Source: Pseudomonadota bacterium
GTDB lineage: Bacteria; Pseudomonadota; Gammaproteobacteria; Pseudomonadales; Azotimanducaceae
Direction of reading: 5' to 3'
Length of the DNA stretch: 64,000 nt
NCBI GenBank assembly: GCA_027624035.1
Contig: JAQBUI010000006.1
Coordinates: 43,775-107,774, forward strand
The notes beneath the pieces were generated by a model that ran no database searches, was not told the DNA's origin, and saw only the letters and a list, made by a program, of their open reading frames with translations. Below are positions 26,155-35,165 of this stretch, one piece after another. The position numbers were made by a program, and so were the translations under genes. The first letter of the stretch is position 1. Each line of letters starts with the position of its first letter.

Positions 26155-28983
26155 ATGCAGCGTTTGATGTTTCATGTGGTTGTTATGTTGTTGGTCTCGA
26201 TCGAGGCCTTTGCCGTACAGCGCGAGGTAAGTGAAGTAGAAGCGGAGCCGATCATGTCGGGGCGTTACCTTTTCGACGCCGCTGATCGGGAATTCGTGCG
26301 AGCTGAGAAGACCAGGGTAGACGATGCCCACTCGATGCATCTTAAGGCACCACCGCAGCCAGATGCTGTCGATCTGGTGCGCTACCTCTGGGACGACAAG
26401 AGGCCCACTGAGGCCCGTTATCTCTGGGACGATGAGAAGCCCACCGGGGCTCGTTACCTCTGGGACGACGAGAAGCCCACTGAGGCCCGTTATCTCTGGG
26501 ACGATGAGAAGCCCACCGGGACTCGTTACCTCTGGGACGACGAGAAGCCCACTGAGGCCCGTTACCTCTGGGACGATCAGAAGCCCACCGCCGCCCGTTA
26601 CCTCTGGGAAACTGAAACCGGAGGCCCCGGACGCAACCTTGGGGAAGACACCAACAAGGCCCAGGCGCGGTATCTCTGGGACTCTGAGTCTGCGGGGACT
26701 GCACGGTACCTCTGGGATGATGAGATGACCACTGCACGGTATCTGTGGGATGGGCACTCACAGGGATCCCAAGCGGTAACCGTACCAACTGTACAGGACC
26801 GACAACACTACGTCCTGATGGGGAGGGACCTCGGCTCTCTCAAGTCTCACCTGAGGGATCTGGGTGCCGTGGTAGATGATGAAATCCCGGCGATGAATGC
26901 GGTCCGCGTGCAACTGAGCGCCGCACAGAAGTCCCGTATCTCAAGGAAGGTGGTACTGGCTTTGGTCCCGGATGGGCCGATTGAAACGGCCAACAACATG
27001 CACGGAGACCAGGCTCGTTTGTCACACGGTGACAGCAAGGCAAGGGAGCGCGACAGCAAACAATTCAACTGGCATGGGAGATTCAGAGGGGATGACTCGG
27101 AACTGTCAGATGGTAACGATGGCATCCGTCGGGAAACCTTTTTTCCGAAGCTGATCGATGCAGACCTGTTGCATTTTGATGGCGTGACCGGAAAGGGCGT
27201 CGGGGTTGCCATCATTGACACCGGGGCCTGGGAAACCCGGTCTATCAGAAAGAACCTGGATGGTCGTAACCGGGTCGTAGCCTACTATGACGCGCTCCAG
27301 AATCTGACTCCGGAGGAGATGAGTGACGAGAGTGGTCACGGCTCACACATCGCGACGATCATTTCAAGCTCCAGAAGGTCCTATGACAGCGAAGGACCTA
27401 CGGGCGCGTACCACGGCGTGGCTCCTGATGCGGACCTGATTATCGTCAAGGCGTTTGATGCCGAGGGCAAGGGCACCTATATGGACGTCATTCGGGCGAT
27501 CGCATTTGTGATCGCCCATAAGGAATCTCACAACATTCGCGTTCTGAACATGTCATTCAGCGCAACACCCATGTCCCACTATTGGCAGGACCCGTTGAAC
27601 CTCGCCGTGATGGCCGCATGGCGCGCCGGTATTACCGTGATCGCATCGGCAGGTAACTCAGGGCCCGATCCCATGACCATTGGCGTGCCTGCCAATGTGC
27701 CATATGTGGTGACAGTCGGTGCCATGACCGACAGTTACACTCCGGATGACACCAGCGATGATCGCCTCGCGAGTTTCTCGTCCTCAGGACCGACCCTGGA
27801 AGGCTTCGTTAAACCAGAAGTCATTGCGCCCGGTGGTCACCTGCTTGGAGAAATGTCCCGGGACAGTCGCCTTGCGCAGGAGCATCCGGAGTTTCACGAT
27901 GGATTTCGCTACTTTCTGATGTCCGGAACATCCCAGGCCGCAGCAGTTGCCAGTGGTGTGGCGGCGCTGATTCTACAGCAGAACCCCGACCTGACCCCGG
28001 ACGACGTCAAGTGCCGACTCATGTCGTCAGCAACCGTGGCCGAGCAAGCTGACGGCTCACTGGCATACAGTCTCTTCCAACAGGGTACCGGACTCATCAA
28101 CGCCTACGCCGCTGTCAACGGCAGCACCTCAGGCTGCGCGAACGGTGGTCTGGATATCGCCATGGACATGTCTGGTGAGGCGCACTTTGGTGGGCCAGCG
28201 GGGATGTTGGCTGATGGGACCTATCAGATTAGTGGGGTCAGCAATCCCTGGGGGACTACTGAGAACCAGTCAGACAGTTTCATTTGGAATTTGTCGGGAC
28301 TAGGGTCGGAAAGTTTCATCTGGAACTTAAGCTTTGTTTGGAATCTTGGCTTTCTAGAAAAGAATGGGGGCGTTTGGAGTCAGACAGATTTTGAGGCAAA
28401 TGGATACTACTGGAACATCGCTGGTCTTGAGGAAGACGGTTTCGTTACAAATCTCTCAGATCCGATCGGAAACAGTTTTCTGTGGAACCTCAACCAACCA
28501 GCACAGTCTGTAGATCAGCAAAGCTGGGTGTCAGCAACTTCGTCGGAATCGACGAATAGCGATGTCTGGAACATGGGCATTCCGGAAGACCTTGTAATGG
28601 TGTGGCAAATGTCACAAACGACAACGGGCAGCTTCATTTGGAATCTCTCATTTCTTTCAAACGAAGTAGATTCTGCCACAACTTCGTTTCTTTGGAACTT
28701 GGGCGGCACCGAGAATACCAGTTTCATCTGGAATCTAAACAGCGTCGAAGGCGAAAGCTTTTTATGGAACCTGAACGGCATTGAGAATGTCAGTTTTCTT
28801 TGGAACCTAAACAACGTAGAGGGAGAAAGCTTCATATGGAACCTGAGCGAACTAGATGGTTCCAGCTTCTTGTGGAATCTCAATGAAACTGAAAACGCAA
28901 GTTTCCTTTGGAACCTTTCCGCATTCGATGATTCGGAGCAGGTAAGCACTGCATCTATCAATCATTGGGTAGAACAGGAGTAG
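26155..28983 (+). CDS. secreted subtilisin-family (S8) protease with N- and C-terminal Trp repeats
   Basis: 942-residue serine protease. Signal peptide MQRLMFHVVVMLLVSIEAFA. Residues about 75-205 carry ten RYLW motifs, the first six in perfect 12-residue steps. An I9-like propeptide stretch (HYVLMGRDLGSLKSHLRDLG) follows, then the S8 domain with Asp355 in VAIIDTGAW, His395 in SGHGSHIATI and Ser593 in MSGTSQAAAVASG; the oxyanion Asn lies in IASAGNSGP. From residue 707 to the end about twelve FxWNL motifs occur with no membrane anchor or known sorting tail. AGGGAG precedes the ATG. The catalytic domain is normal GC, the C-terminal repeats are AT-richer, as is the start of the next gene. Probably exported and possibly self-assembling; the target is unknown. 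Confidence 0.93.
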   Translation: MQRLMFHVVVMLLVSIEAFAVQREVSEVEAEPIMSGRYLFDAADREFVRAEKTRVDDAHSMHLKAPPQPDAVDLVRYLWDDKRPTEARYLWDDEKPTGARYLWDDEKPTEARYLWDDEKPTGTRYLWDDEKPTEARYLWDDQKPTAARYLWETETGGPGRNLGEDTNKAQARYLWDSESAGTARYLWDDEMTTARYLWDGHSQGSQAVTVPTVQDRQHYVLMGRDLGSLKSHLRDLGAVVDDEIPAMNAVRVQLSAAQKSRISRKVVLALVPDGPIETANNMHGDQARLSHGDSKARERDSKQFNWHGRFRGDDSELSDGNDGIRRETFFPKLIDADLLHFDGVTGKGVGVAIIDTGAWETRSIRKNLDGRNRVVAYYDALQNLTPEEMSDESGHGSHIATIISSSRRSYDSEGPTGAYHGVAPDADLIIVKAFDAEGKGTYMDVIRAIAFVIAHKESHNIRVLNMSFSATPMSHYWQDPLNLAVMAAWRAGITVIASAGNSGPDPMTIGVPANVPYVVTVGAMTDSYTPDDTSDDRLASFSSSGPTLEGFVKPEVIAPGGHLLGEMSRDSRLAQEHPEFHDGFRYFLMSGTSQAAAVASGVAALILQQNPDLTPDDVKCRLMSSATVAEQADGSLAYSLFQQGTGLINAYAAVNGSTSGCANGGLDIAMDMSGEAHFGGPAGMLADGTYQISGVSNPWGTTENQSDSFIWNLSGLGSESFIWNLSFVWNLGFLEKNGGVWSQTDFEANGYYWNIAGLEEDGFVTNLSDPIGNSFLWNLNQPAQSVDQQSWVSATSSESTNSDVWNMGIPEDLVMVWQMSQTTTGSFIWNLSFLSNEVDSATTSFLWNLGGTENTSFIWNLNSVEGESFLWNLNGIENVSFLWNLNNVEGESFIWNLSELDGSSFLWNLNETENASFLWNLSAFDDSEQVSTASINHWVEQE
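26380..26595 (+). repeat. 36-bp coding tandem repeat (RYLWDDEKPTxA)
   Basis: Six back-to-back 36-base units starting at 26380 encode RYLWDDEKPTEA with E/G, A/T and K/Q variation. Four further RYLW motifs with irregular spacing continue to about 26760. The units are nearly identical at DNA level, so copy number may vary between strains by slippage or recombination. Confidence 0.9.
28276..28935 (+). repeat. degenerate coding repeat (SFxWNLN)
   Basis: About twelve F-(I/L/V)-W-N-L motifs, the last eight at 12-13-residue intervals (for example SFLWNLNNVEGE, SFIWNLSELDGS). Unlike the N-terminal repeats they are diverged in DNA sequence, with codons varied, indicating age and selection on the protein. 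Trp and hydrophobic residues alternate as in a solenoid or amyloid-like strand array. Confidence 0.88.
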
Positions 28984-28985
28984 CC

Positions 28986-29004
28986 ACCCTTGCGTAAGGG
29001 TTTT
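28986..29004 (+). terminator. short hairpin between protease and sensor genes
   Basis: ACCCTT (28986-28991) pairs with AAGGGT (28996-29001) across GCGT and runs into TTTT. The stem is only six pairs, so it may attenuate rather than stop transcription into the sensor gene, 12 bases ahead. Confidence 0.45.
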
Positions 29005-29015
29005 AGGAAGCTGAG

Positions 29016-32000
29016 ATGTTAAGACGTTCATTTTTCTGGTTCCTAGTGGTGTTCTTTGTTGAGAGTGCATTTGCAAATTTCAAACTCGCCGACCAACCGA
29101 TTGTGTTGTTTGATCGAATTAAGACAACGGACGGTCTCTCGCCAGGTGGCATCACATCCTTTGCCCAAGATCGCCTAGGTTTTATTTGGATTGGAACATT
29201 GGAGGGGCTAAACCATTTCGACGGTTACCGAATTGAGAATTACTACCATGACAAGAGTAGGGATGACACATTGTTGAATGACAATGTGCATTCATTGCTA
29301 GCCGACTCGAAGGGTAGGCTATGGGTTGGTACCTATTCTGGACTTAGTCAGTTCGACTTCGATACTAAGACCTTCGAACAAGTTGATTTGGGGCAATCTT
29401 CTCCTGAAGGACAGCGGGATGCGATCTTTGCGCTGTACGAGGATAGAGACCAGAACGTATGGGTTGGTAGTGGATTTGGATTAACAAAGATCACACCCGA
29501 CGGTCATCGAACGTTATATCACCATGACATCACACGATCTAGTGTAGGCAAGGGGATTGTCCGTGCGATTTTTCAATCCTCTGACGGCCTTATGTGGATA
29601 GGTACCGAAGATGGTGGTTTGAGCGCATTTGATGCCGAATCAGGTCAGTTTCAGGACCTCTCTGAACATTTGCCCGATTTGAATGTGCGCGACATTCTTG
29701 AGGATGATCATGGACAAATCTGGATTGCCACCTATAGCGGCGGACTGGCCATCTTCGACCGGTCAGCCAATAGTTGGCACTACATGAGACACGATCGCAA
29801 TAACCCGGCAGGGCTGAGCTCCGATCGGATTAGAAGTCTATTGAAAGATCAGAGTGGCGCAATCTGGGTTGGTACCGACCAAGGGTTGAACCTTTGGCGG
29901 CCAAGCGCTTTCACAGGGTTCAGACGATACGTTACTGATCCTACGAATAGTCGCAGTATTGGAGACAACACTGTCGTTTCATTGTTTCAAGATGAAGGTG
30001 GCGTGATCTGGGTAGGGACGATTGATAGCATTAACAAATGGAACGCACGAATTGAAACTTTCCCACACTTCAAACCAACAGTTAAGAACGAAGGATCTCT
30101 AGTTAGCTATTCGGTAACGTCATTCGCCGAGGCTCCAAACGGAGATGTTTGGGTGGGGAATTTTGCTGGCCTTAATCGATGGAATTCTGAGGTCGGCAGG
30201 CTTGAGTCATATTCAGCAGACGAAGTCGGACTCAACGACCGTCGTGTCATGTCTCTTTTGGTTGACTCTGATGCTCTCTTGATAGGCACTATGATTGGTG
30301 GCCTGAACGTCATGAGAGACGGAAAGGTTACAGAGACGTTCGTCAACGTACCAGATGATCCGAGTAGCCTCAGTTCAAATGGGATAACCAAGATTTATCG
30401 AGATAGACGAGGCAGAGTGTGGCTGTCCACCTATGGAGGAGGGATCAATCAGTATCTTGGTAATGGAAAGTTTCGAAGGTACCCGGACTCGTCGAACGCC
30501 CATGGCTCCTTTAGTGACCTTCGTTGTTTAGATATTAGGGAGTCAAAGGAGGGCCATCTTTGGATCGCTACTGACGGCGGTGGTGTTGTCGTGATGAATC
30601 CAGATACTGGCGATACCAAAATCTACAGGCACGACCCCAACGACCCTACGAGTATTTCGTCGAACAACAATATTACGCTGCTCGTTACGGACGACGCGAT
30701 TTGGGTCGGTTCCAAGAGCGACGGAGTAAACAGGTTTGATCCTGAAACCCAAACTTTTCGGAACTACAACAAGATTGATGGCCTATCGAGTGACTCTGTC
30801 TACGGCATCCTTGAAGACGCGTCAGGGCTGATTTGGATGAGCAGCGGCAAGGGTCTCTCTGTCCTCGACCCCATAACTGAAGAAGTCACGTTGTACGATT
30901 CTACTCATGGCCTTCAAAGTGACGACTTCCATAGCAACGCTTTTCACAAACTTGAAGACGGTACGTTGCTATTTGGCGGTGCAAATGGCTTCAATGCGTT
31001 CAGACCTGAAAGAAAACGTAAGAACGAGTCTGCTCCACCAGTTCGTCTAACCAAATTCACAAAGTTCAATAAGGAAGTTCAATTGGAACGTGCGATTGAT
31101 CGCATGGACCAAATTCTCCTTGACTATACAGACTCGGTGATAGGTTTCGAATACTCCTCTCTTGACTACACCGCTCCAGAGAAGAACCAGTATCGCTACA
31201 AGCTCGACGGATTCAATGAGGACTGGGTTGAAGCGGGCAGGTCCAGAACAGTGACCTACACCAACCTCGATCCTGACAGCTACACCTTCCATGTCCAGGG
31301 TTCGAACAACGATGGTGTCTGGAATACGAAGGGAGCGAGTATAGGGATCGTGGTCAAGCCGCCGCTGTGGGCGACCTGGTGGGCTTATACAGCCTATGGT
31401 GCGTTGCTGGTGTTGTTTGGTTACATCCTGCTGCAACAGAACGTAAAGCGCCTGCGTCGAGAGGAACAGCGGCGTTATGCAGAGCGCTTACAGCTCTATA
31501 TTGAGTCTCTTGAAGAAGCGACTGATTGTGTGCTGATTGCCGACCAGCACACGAACCTGATCTATGCCAACGAGGCGATCCGGCAAATCCTGAACGATAC
31601 GCCCGCCGACGCGCTCGGCAAACCGCTGCTTGAGACGCTGTTCCAGAGCCAGCAGGATCGAGATCGCGCCGCGGATGAACTCTCAAGAGAAGGGCGCTAT
31701 CACGGAGAGGTCCAGTACCGGCTTGAGGACGGAAACTCACGGACTAACGAGGTGACGATTGCGGCGGTGACCCAGCTTCGAGGGGACGATGGTTCCGGAT
31801 ACGTGAGTATCTCCCGGGATGTGACTGATCGAAAACAAACCGAAGCCGAATTGGAGAACCATCGTCGTAATCTTGAATTGATGGTAGAGCACAGAACCAT
31901 CGCGCTCGAGCGGGAAGTCGCAGAGAACAAGGCAGCCAAACGAAGCATTGCGGAGTCCCTCCGTGAGAAGGAGTTGCTGCTGAAAGAGGTTCACCACCGG

Positions 32001-32591
32001 GTCAAGAACAACATGCAGGTGATCTCGAGCCTTTTGAACATCCAGGCAGAGACCACGGGAAACGAGAGATTCTCGACTCTGCTTGGTGAGAGCCAGCAGC
32101 GCATCAAGTCGATGTCGCTGATTCACGAGAACCTGTATCAGTCAGACAATCTGCTTGAGATCAATTTTGATGAATACATCAACATGCTGGCCAACAGTCT
32201 CTGCCGTTTCTACACCGTCCCGGGAGTCAACATTCTTCTGGACGTTGACGTTCAGGATGTCTCGCTGGATATCGAAACAGCGGTGCCGTGTGGCCTGATC
32301 ATCAATGAGCTCGTGTCCAACTCACTCAAGCACGCATTCAGTGGCCACCAGACGGTCGGAACCATATCAATCAAATTCACCAACGTTGATGGGTGTTACG
32401 TATTGCGCATCAGCGACGATGGCGCTGGCTTGCCGGACAATTTCTGTCTGCAGGAGGGTGCCTCAATGGGGATGGGGATGGAGATTGTATCCATCCTGAC
32501 TGAGCAGCTCGACGGGAAGTTGAGCGTTGTTAAATCAAAAGGAGCGGCATTCGAAATTGCGTTCCCTTCAAAGGTGCATCATGTCCAATAA
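29016..32591 (+). CDS. sensor histidine kinase with periplasmic beta-propeller (Reg_prop), HisKA_2 type
   Basis: 1,191-residue membrane sensor. Signal/first membrane segment MLRRSFFWFLVVFFVESAFA, then many Reg_prop blades (GLSPGGITSFAQDRLGFIWI, repeated xxxWxGTxxGLxxxD units) to about residue 680, a Y_Y_Y domain (YRYKLDGFNEDWVEAG) and a membrane helix at about 784-806 (WATWWAYTAYGALLVLFGYI). The cytoplasmic part has PAS (about 825-940), a HisKA_2 box LLLKEVHHRVKNNMQVIS with His near 992 and an ATPase domain with N-box NELVSNSLKHAF. There is no receiver domain. The periplasmic half is AT-rich, the cytoplasmic half normal. It overlaps the EAL gene by 11 bases. Ligand unknown; the neighbouring exported protease or its product is a candidate. 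Confidence 0.92.
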   Translation: MLRRSFFWFLVVFFVESAFANFKLADQPIVLFDRIKTTDGLSPGGITSFAQDRLGFIWIGTLEGLNHFDGYRIENYYHDKSRDDTLLNDNVHSLLADSKGRLWVGTYSGLSQFDFDTKTFEQVDLGQSSPEGQRDAIFALYEDRDQNVWVGSGFGLTKITPDGHRTLYHHDITRSSVGKGIVRAIFQSSDGLMWIGTEDGGLSAFDAESGQFQDLSEHLPDLNVRDILEDDHGQIWIATYSGGLAIFDRSANSWHYMRHDRNNPAGLSSDRIRSLLKDQSGAIWVGTDQGLNLWRPSAFTGFRRYVTDPTNSRSIGDNTVVSLFQDEGGVIWVGTIDSINKWNARIETFPHFKPTVKNEGSLVSYSVTSFAEAPNGDVWVGNFAGLNRWNSEVGRLESYSADEVGLNDRRVMSLLVDSDALLIGTMIGGLNVMRDGKVTETFVNVPDDPSSLSSNGITKIYRDRRGRVWLSTYGGGINQYLGNGKFRRYPDSSNAHGSFSDLRCLDIRESKEGHLWIATDGGGVVVMNPDTGDTKIYRHDPNDPTSISSNNNITLLVTDDAIWVGSKSDGVNRFDPETQTFRNYNKIDGLSSDSVYGILEDASGLIWMSSGKGLSVLDPITEEVTLYDSTHGLQSDDFHSNAFHKLEDGTLLFGGANGFNAFRPERKRKNESAPPVRLTKFTKFNKEVQLERAIDRMDQILLDYTDSVIGFEYSSLDYTAPEKNQYRYKLDGFNEDWVEAGRSRTVTYTNLDPDSYTFHVQGSNNDGVWNTKGASIGIVVKPPLWATWWAYTAYGALLVLFGYILLQQNVKRLRREEQRRYAERLQLYIESLEEATDCVLIADQHTNLIYANEAIRQILNDTPADALGKPLLETLFQSQQDRDRAADELSREGRYHGEVQYRLEDGNSRTNEVTIAAVTQLRGDDGSGYVSISRDVTDRKQTEAELENHRRNLELMVEHRTIALEREVAENKAAKRSIAESLREKELLLKEVHHRVKNNMQVISSLLNIQAETTGNERFSTLLGESQQRIKSMSLIHENLYQSDNLLEINFDEYINMLANSLCRFYTVPGVNILLDVDVQDVSLDIETAVPCGLIINELVSNSLKHAFSGHQTVGTISIKFTNVDGCYVLRISDDGAGLPDNFCLQEGASMGMGMEIVSILTEQLDGKLSVVKSKGAAFEIAFPSKVHHVQ

Positions 32592-34704
32592 TTCAATACT
32601 GGTAGTAGAGGATGAAGTCCTGGTCGCGCGAGACATAAAGGCCCGTTTGACAAGAATGGGATACGACGTGGTCGGGGTCTCTGGTAAGGGTAAAGATGCG
32701 ATTCACAAGGCATTGACGCTGCGCCCGGATTTGATCCTGATGGATATCAATCTGCGCGATGACATCGACGGTGTTGAGGCCTCGATACGGATTAGAGCGG
32801 AGTACGACGTGCCAGTGATTTTCTGTACAGCGTATTCCAACGAGGAGACGCTGCAGCGCGCGAAGATCTCAGACCCTTACGGATATGTGCTTAAGCCGTT
32901 CGATAACCGGGAACTCGAAATCAACATCGAGATCGCACTGTACAAGCATCGCATGGAGCGTGATCTCGCCGAGACAAGACAGCGCCTTGACGTGACCTTG
33001 TCCAATGTCAGTGACGGGGTGATCGCCGCTGACGCCAGTGGTGAGATATTCCTGATGAATCCGGTGGCCTCGAAGATTACCGGCTGGTGCAGGAGCGGTT
33101 CATTCAAGCCGAACCTTGCCGAGGTGATGCGTTTTGAAGGGTTTGAACCCGGCCAGGAGCCGATCGAACTGCTCAATCCACGCAGTTTTGCCTTTTGGAA
33201 GCGTCTTACAGGTGTTCGTCAACAACTCATCCAGCGCGATGGGGTTCGAGTGCCTATCGAACTGAGCGTGGCTATCCTCGAAACCAGTACGTCAGAGCTC
33301 ATGGTGATGACCTTTAGAGACATCAGCCAGCAACTGATGTACGAGGAGCAGATCCGCCGAAACGCCTTCTATGATGATCTGACTGACCTGCCCAATCGCT
33401 CGTTGTTCGTCGACCGTCTGGACAGTTCGCTCAATCGGCGTAAACGGACCCGCGAGGACTCCCAGGACAGATTCGCCGTGCTGTTCATTGATCTTGATGG
33501 TTTCGGTGTCATCAATGAGGGCCTTGGCCACGACCAGGGGGACCGCCTGATCGCAGAGATCGGTAAGCGGATCGATTCCACGGTGCGCCCGGATGACACC
33601 GTTTCAAGATTCAGTGGCGACATCTTTGCAGTACTGCTGGACCCCGTTGACGGAGTCACAGGATCGATTCAGGCCTGTAACAGGATCCTCCACGCCATTG
33701 GTGAGCCAATCGAGCTCGCGGAAACGGGTGTCCATATTTCTGCCAGTGTTGGTATCGTCATCAACAATGGTACCTATCTGACCGCAGACGAGATGATTCG
33801 GGATGCGGACACCGCATTGCACCGGGCCAAGCTCGATGCGAAAGGCAGCTATGTGGTGTTCGACCATGAGATGTACATGAGTGCCAAACGGTTCATCGAC
33901 AGGAAATCCAGTATGCAGAGGGCACTGCTGGAAGGGGCGTTTGAGGTCCACTATCAGCCGATCATTGATGTCGAAACCGGCAAGCTCAACTCTCTGGAAG
34001 CGCTGGTTCGCTGGCCCCATCCGGAAGAAGGGATGGTGTCGCCGGCCGAGTTCATTCCGATTGCCGAGGAGACGGGTCTCATTCTGCCACTGGGTGAATG
34101 GGTGCTTCGCAATGTCTGTCATCAGATCAAGCGATGGGCACTCCAGGGGCATAGCGGTTTCCGGGTGGCGGTGAATCTGTCTGCCCGCCAGTTTGAGAAT
34201 GATGTCTCCCGGATGATCAGCAATATCATCCAGGAAACCGAGGTGTCGCCTGATGCGTTGACACTGGAGATCACCGAAGGCATTGCGATGAAGAATGTGG
34301 ACCAGAACGTACGAATGCTGCAGGAACTGAAACGGCTTGGCCTGAGTGTTTCGATTGACGATTTTGGCACGGGTTATTCTTCCCTGGCGTATCTGCGCAG
34401 GTTTCCGCTGAACACGCTGAAGATCGACCGCTCATTCATCCGGGACATCACCACGGACATCAATGACTACGAGATCACCAAGGCGATCATCGCGCTGGGC
34501 CAGAACCTGAATTTGAAGGTGCTTGCTGAAGGCGTTGAAACTTCACGGCAGGTGGACATGCTGCGGGATTGTGGCTGCGACTATATTCAGGGCTATTACT
34601 ACAGCAAGCCCGTGCCGGCGAGAGAACTGTCCAGATTCTTCAATGAGCGACACTCTCGTCCTGCCACGGTGGCACTGGGGCATGAATACGTGGCCGCCGG
34701 GTGA
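32581..34704 (+). CDS. response regulator c-di-GMP phosphodiesterase (REC-PAS-GGDEF-EAL)
   Basis: 707-residue cytoplasmic protein. Receiver domain 1-118 (VVEDEVLVARDIKARL, Asp in ILMDINLRDD, Lys in YVLKPFDNRE), PAS about 130-240, GGDEF about 265-430 with the catalytic motif changed to SGDIF, so no cyclase activity is expected, and EAL about 450-690 with EAL (~472), VNLSARQF, LEITEG, DDFGTGYSS (~593), LKIDRSF and AEGVET all present, so an active phosphodiesterase is expected. Its ATG lies inside the last codons of the kinase gene (11-base overlap), a strong sign that it is the kinase's partner. Output would be lower c-di-GMP. Confidence 0.93.
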   Translation: MSNNSILVVEDEVLVARDIKARLTRMGYDVVGVSGKGKDAIHKALTLRPDLILMDINLRDDIDGVEASIRIRAEYDVPVIFCTAYSNEETLQRAKISDPYGYVLKPFDNRELEINIEIALYKHRMERDLAETRQRLDVTLSNVSDGVIAADASGEIFLMNPVASKITGWCRSGSFKPNLAEVMRFEGFEPGQEPIELLNPRSFAFWKRLTGVRQQLIQRDGVRVPIELSVAILETSTSELMVMTFRDISQQLMYEEQIRRNAFYDDLTDLPNRSLFVDRLDSSLNRRKRTREDSQDRFAVLFIDLDGFGVINEGLGHDQGDRLIAEIGKRIDSTVRPDDTVSRFSGDIFAVLLDPVDGVTGSIQACNRILHAIGEPIELAETGVHISASVGIVINNGTYLTADEMIRDADTALHRAKLDAKGSYVVFDHEMYMSAKRFIDRKSSMQRALLEGAFEVHYQPIIDVETGKLNSLEALVRWPHPEEGMVSPAEFIPIAEETGLILPLGEWVLRNVCHQIKRWALQGHSGFRVAVNLSARQFENDVSRMISNIIQETEVSPDALTLEITEGIAMKNVDQNVRMLQELKRLGLSVSIDDFGTGYSSLAYLRRFPLNTLKIDRSFIRDITTDINDYEITKAIIALGQNLNLKVLAEGVETSRQVDMLRDCGCDYIQGYYYSKPVPARELSRFFNERHSRPATVALGHEYVAAG

Positions 34705-34708
34705 GGCA

Positions 34709-35161
34709 CTAGCGCAGCAATGCGTCAAGGAACTGGGTGGTGTTGGGGATCAGATCCGGATGAAGTCTGATCTCCGACTCCGTAAGCCAGAGTACTTCGG
34801 CAACTTCGTGAGGATCAGGCCGGATCTTTTCTGACAGCAGTTCCGCGTGCCAACCCCATAGTTTCAGCAAGTGCTGGGTCGACACCGACTCCCAGACACA
34901 ACCGATGGGTTCAACGGCGACAGACAGTTCCTCATACATTTCCCGGATGACGGTGTCGTACTGACTTTCATCCCCCTCAACGCCGCCTCCCGGGAAACAT
35001 ACTCGCAGGGGTGCCGCTTTCAACCCGGCGCCCCGTCGGATCAGCAGCCAGCGGCCATCGCCGCGGCGGCAGGCGACCACTACGCCATGGAATAGTCCAT
35101 CGGTCTGAAAAAGCCTGGTTTGCCCCAATACTTCACGATGTTCGCCCACGGTGTTCTTCAA
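34709..35161 (-). CDS. Nudix hydrolase
   Basis: 150-residue Nudix enzyme that hydrolyses a nucleoside diphosphate linked to another group. The Nudix box is GGVEGDESQYDTVIREMYEE followed by LSV, matching G-x5-E-x7-REUxEE but with Ser in place of the last Gly. The N-terminus HGVVVACRRGDGRWLLIRRG is usual. The start is TTG at 35161, four bases after the stop of the dioxygenase, with AGGGA about ten bases upstream; no ATG is available. It is the second gene of a two-gene unit with the PhyH-type dioxygenase. Substrate unknown. Confidence 0.85.
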   Translation of the reverse strand: MKNTVGEHREVLGQTRLFQTDGLFHGVVVACRRGDGRWLLIRRGAGLKAAPLRVCFPGGGVEGDESQYDTVIREMYEELSVAVEPIGCVWESVSTQHLLKLWGWHAELLSEKIRPDPHEVAEVLWLTESEIRLHPDLIPNTTQFLDALLR

Positions 35162-35165
35162 TCCC

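Larger units (their letters stand above)
28240..31360. other. low-GC segment spanning two genes
   Basis: Hand counts of single 60-base lines give 42% (28321), 45% (28681), 40% (29221), 48% (29281), 42% (30061), 53% (30661) and 47% (31141), against 60% (28141), 55% (31441), 63% (31561) and 55% (32461) on either side. The boundaries fall inside the protease gene (between catalytic domain and C-terminal repeats) and inside the sensor gene (at the membrane segment), not at gene ends. This suggests replacement by recombination with DNA of another composition. Confidence 0.7.

Noticed and set aside
26380..26595. CRISPR-like repeat array
   Set aside because: Units are directly adjacent with no spacers and encode a clean protein repeat in the protease frame.
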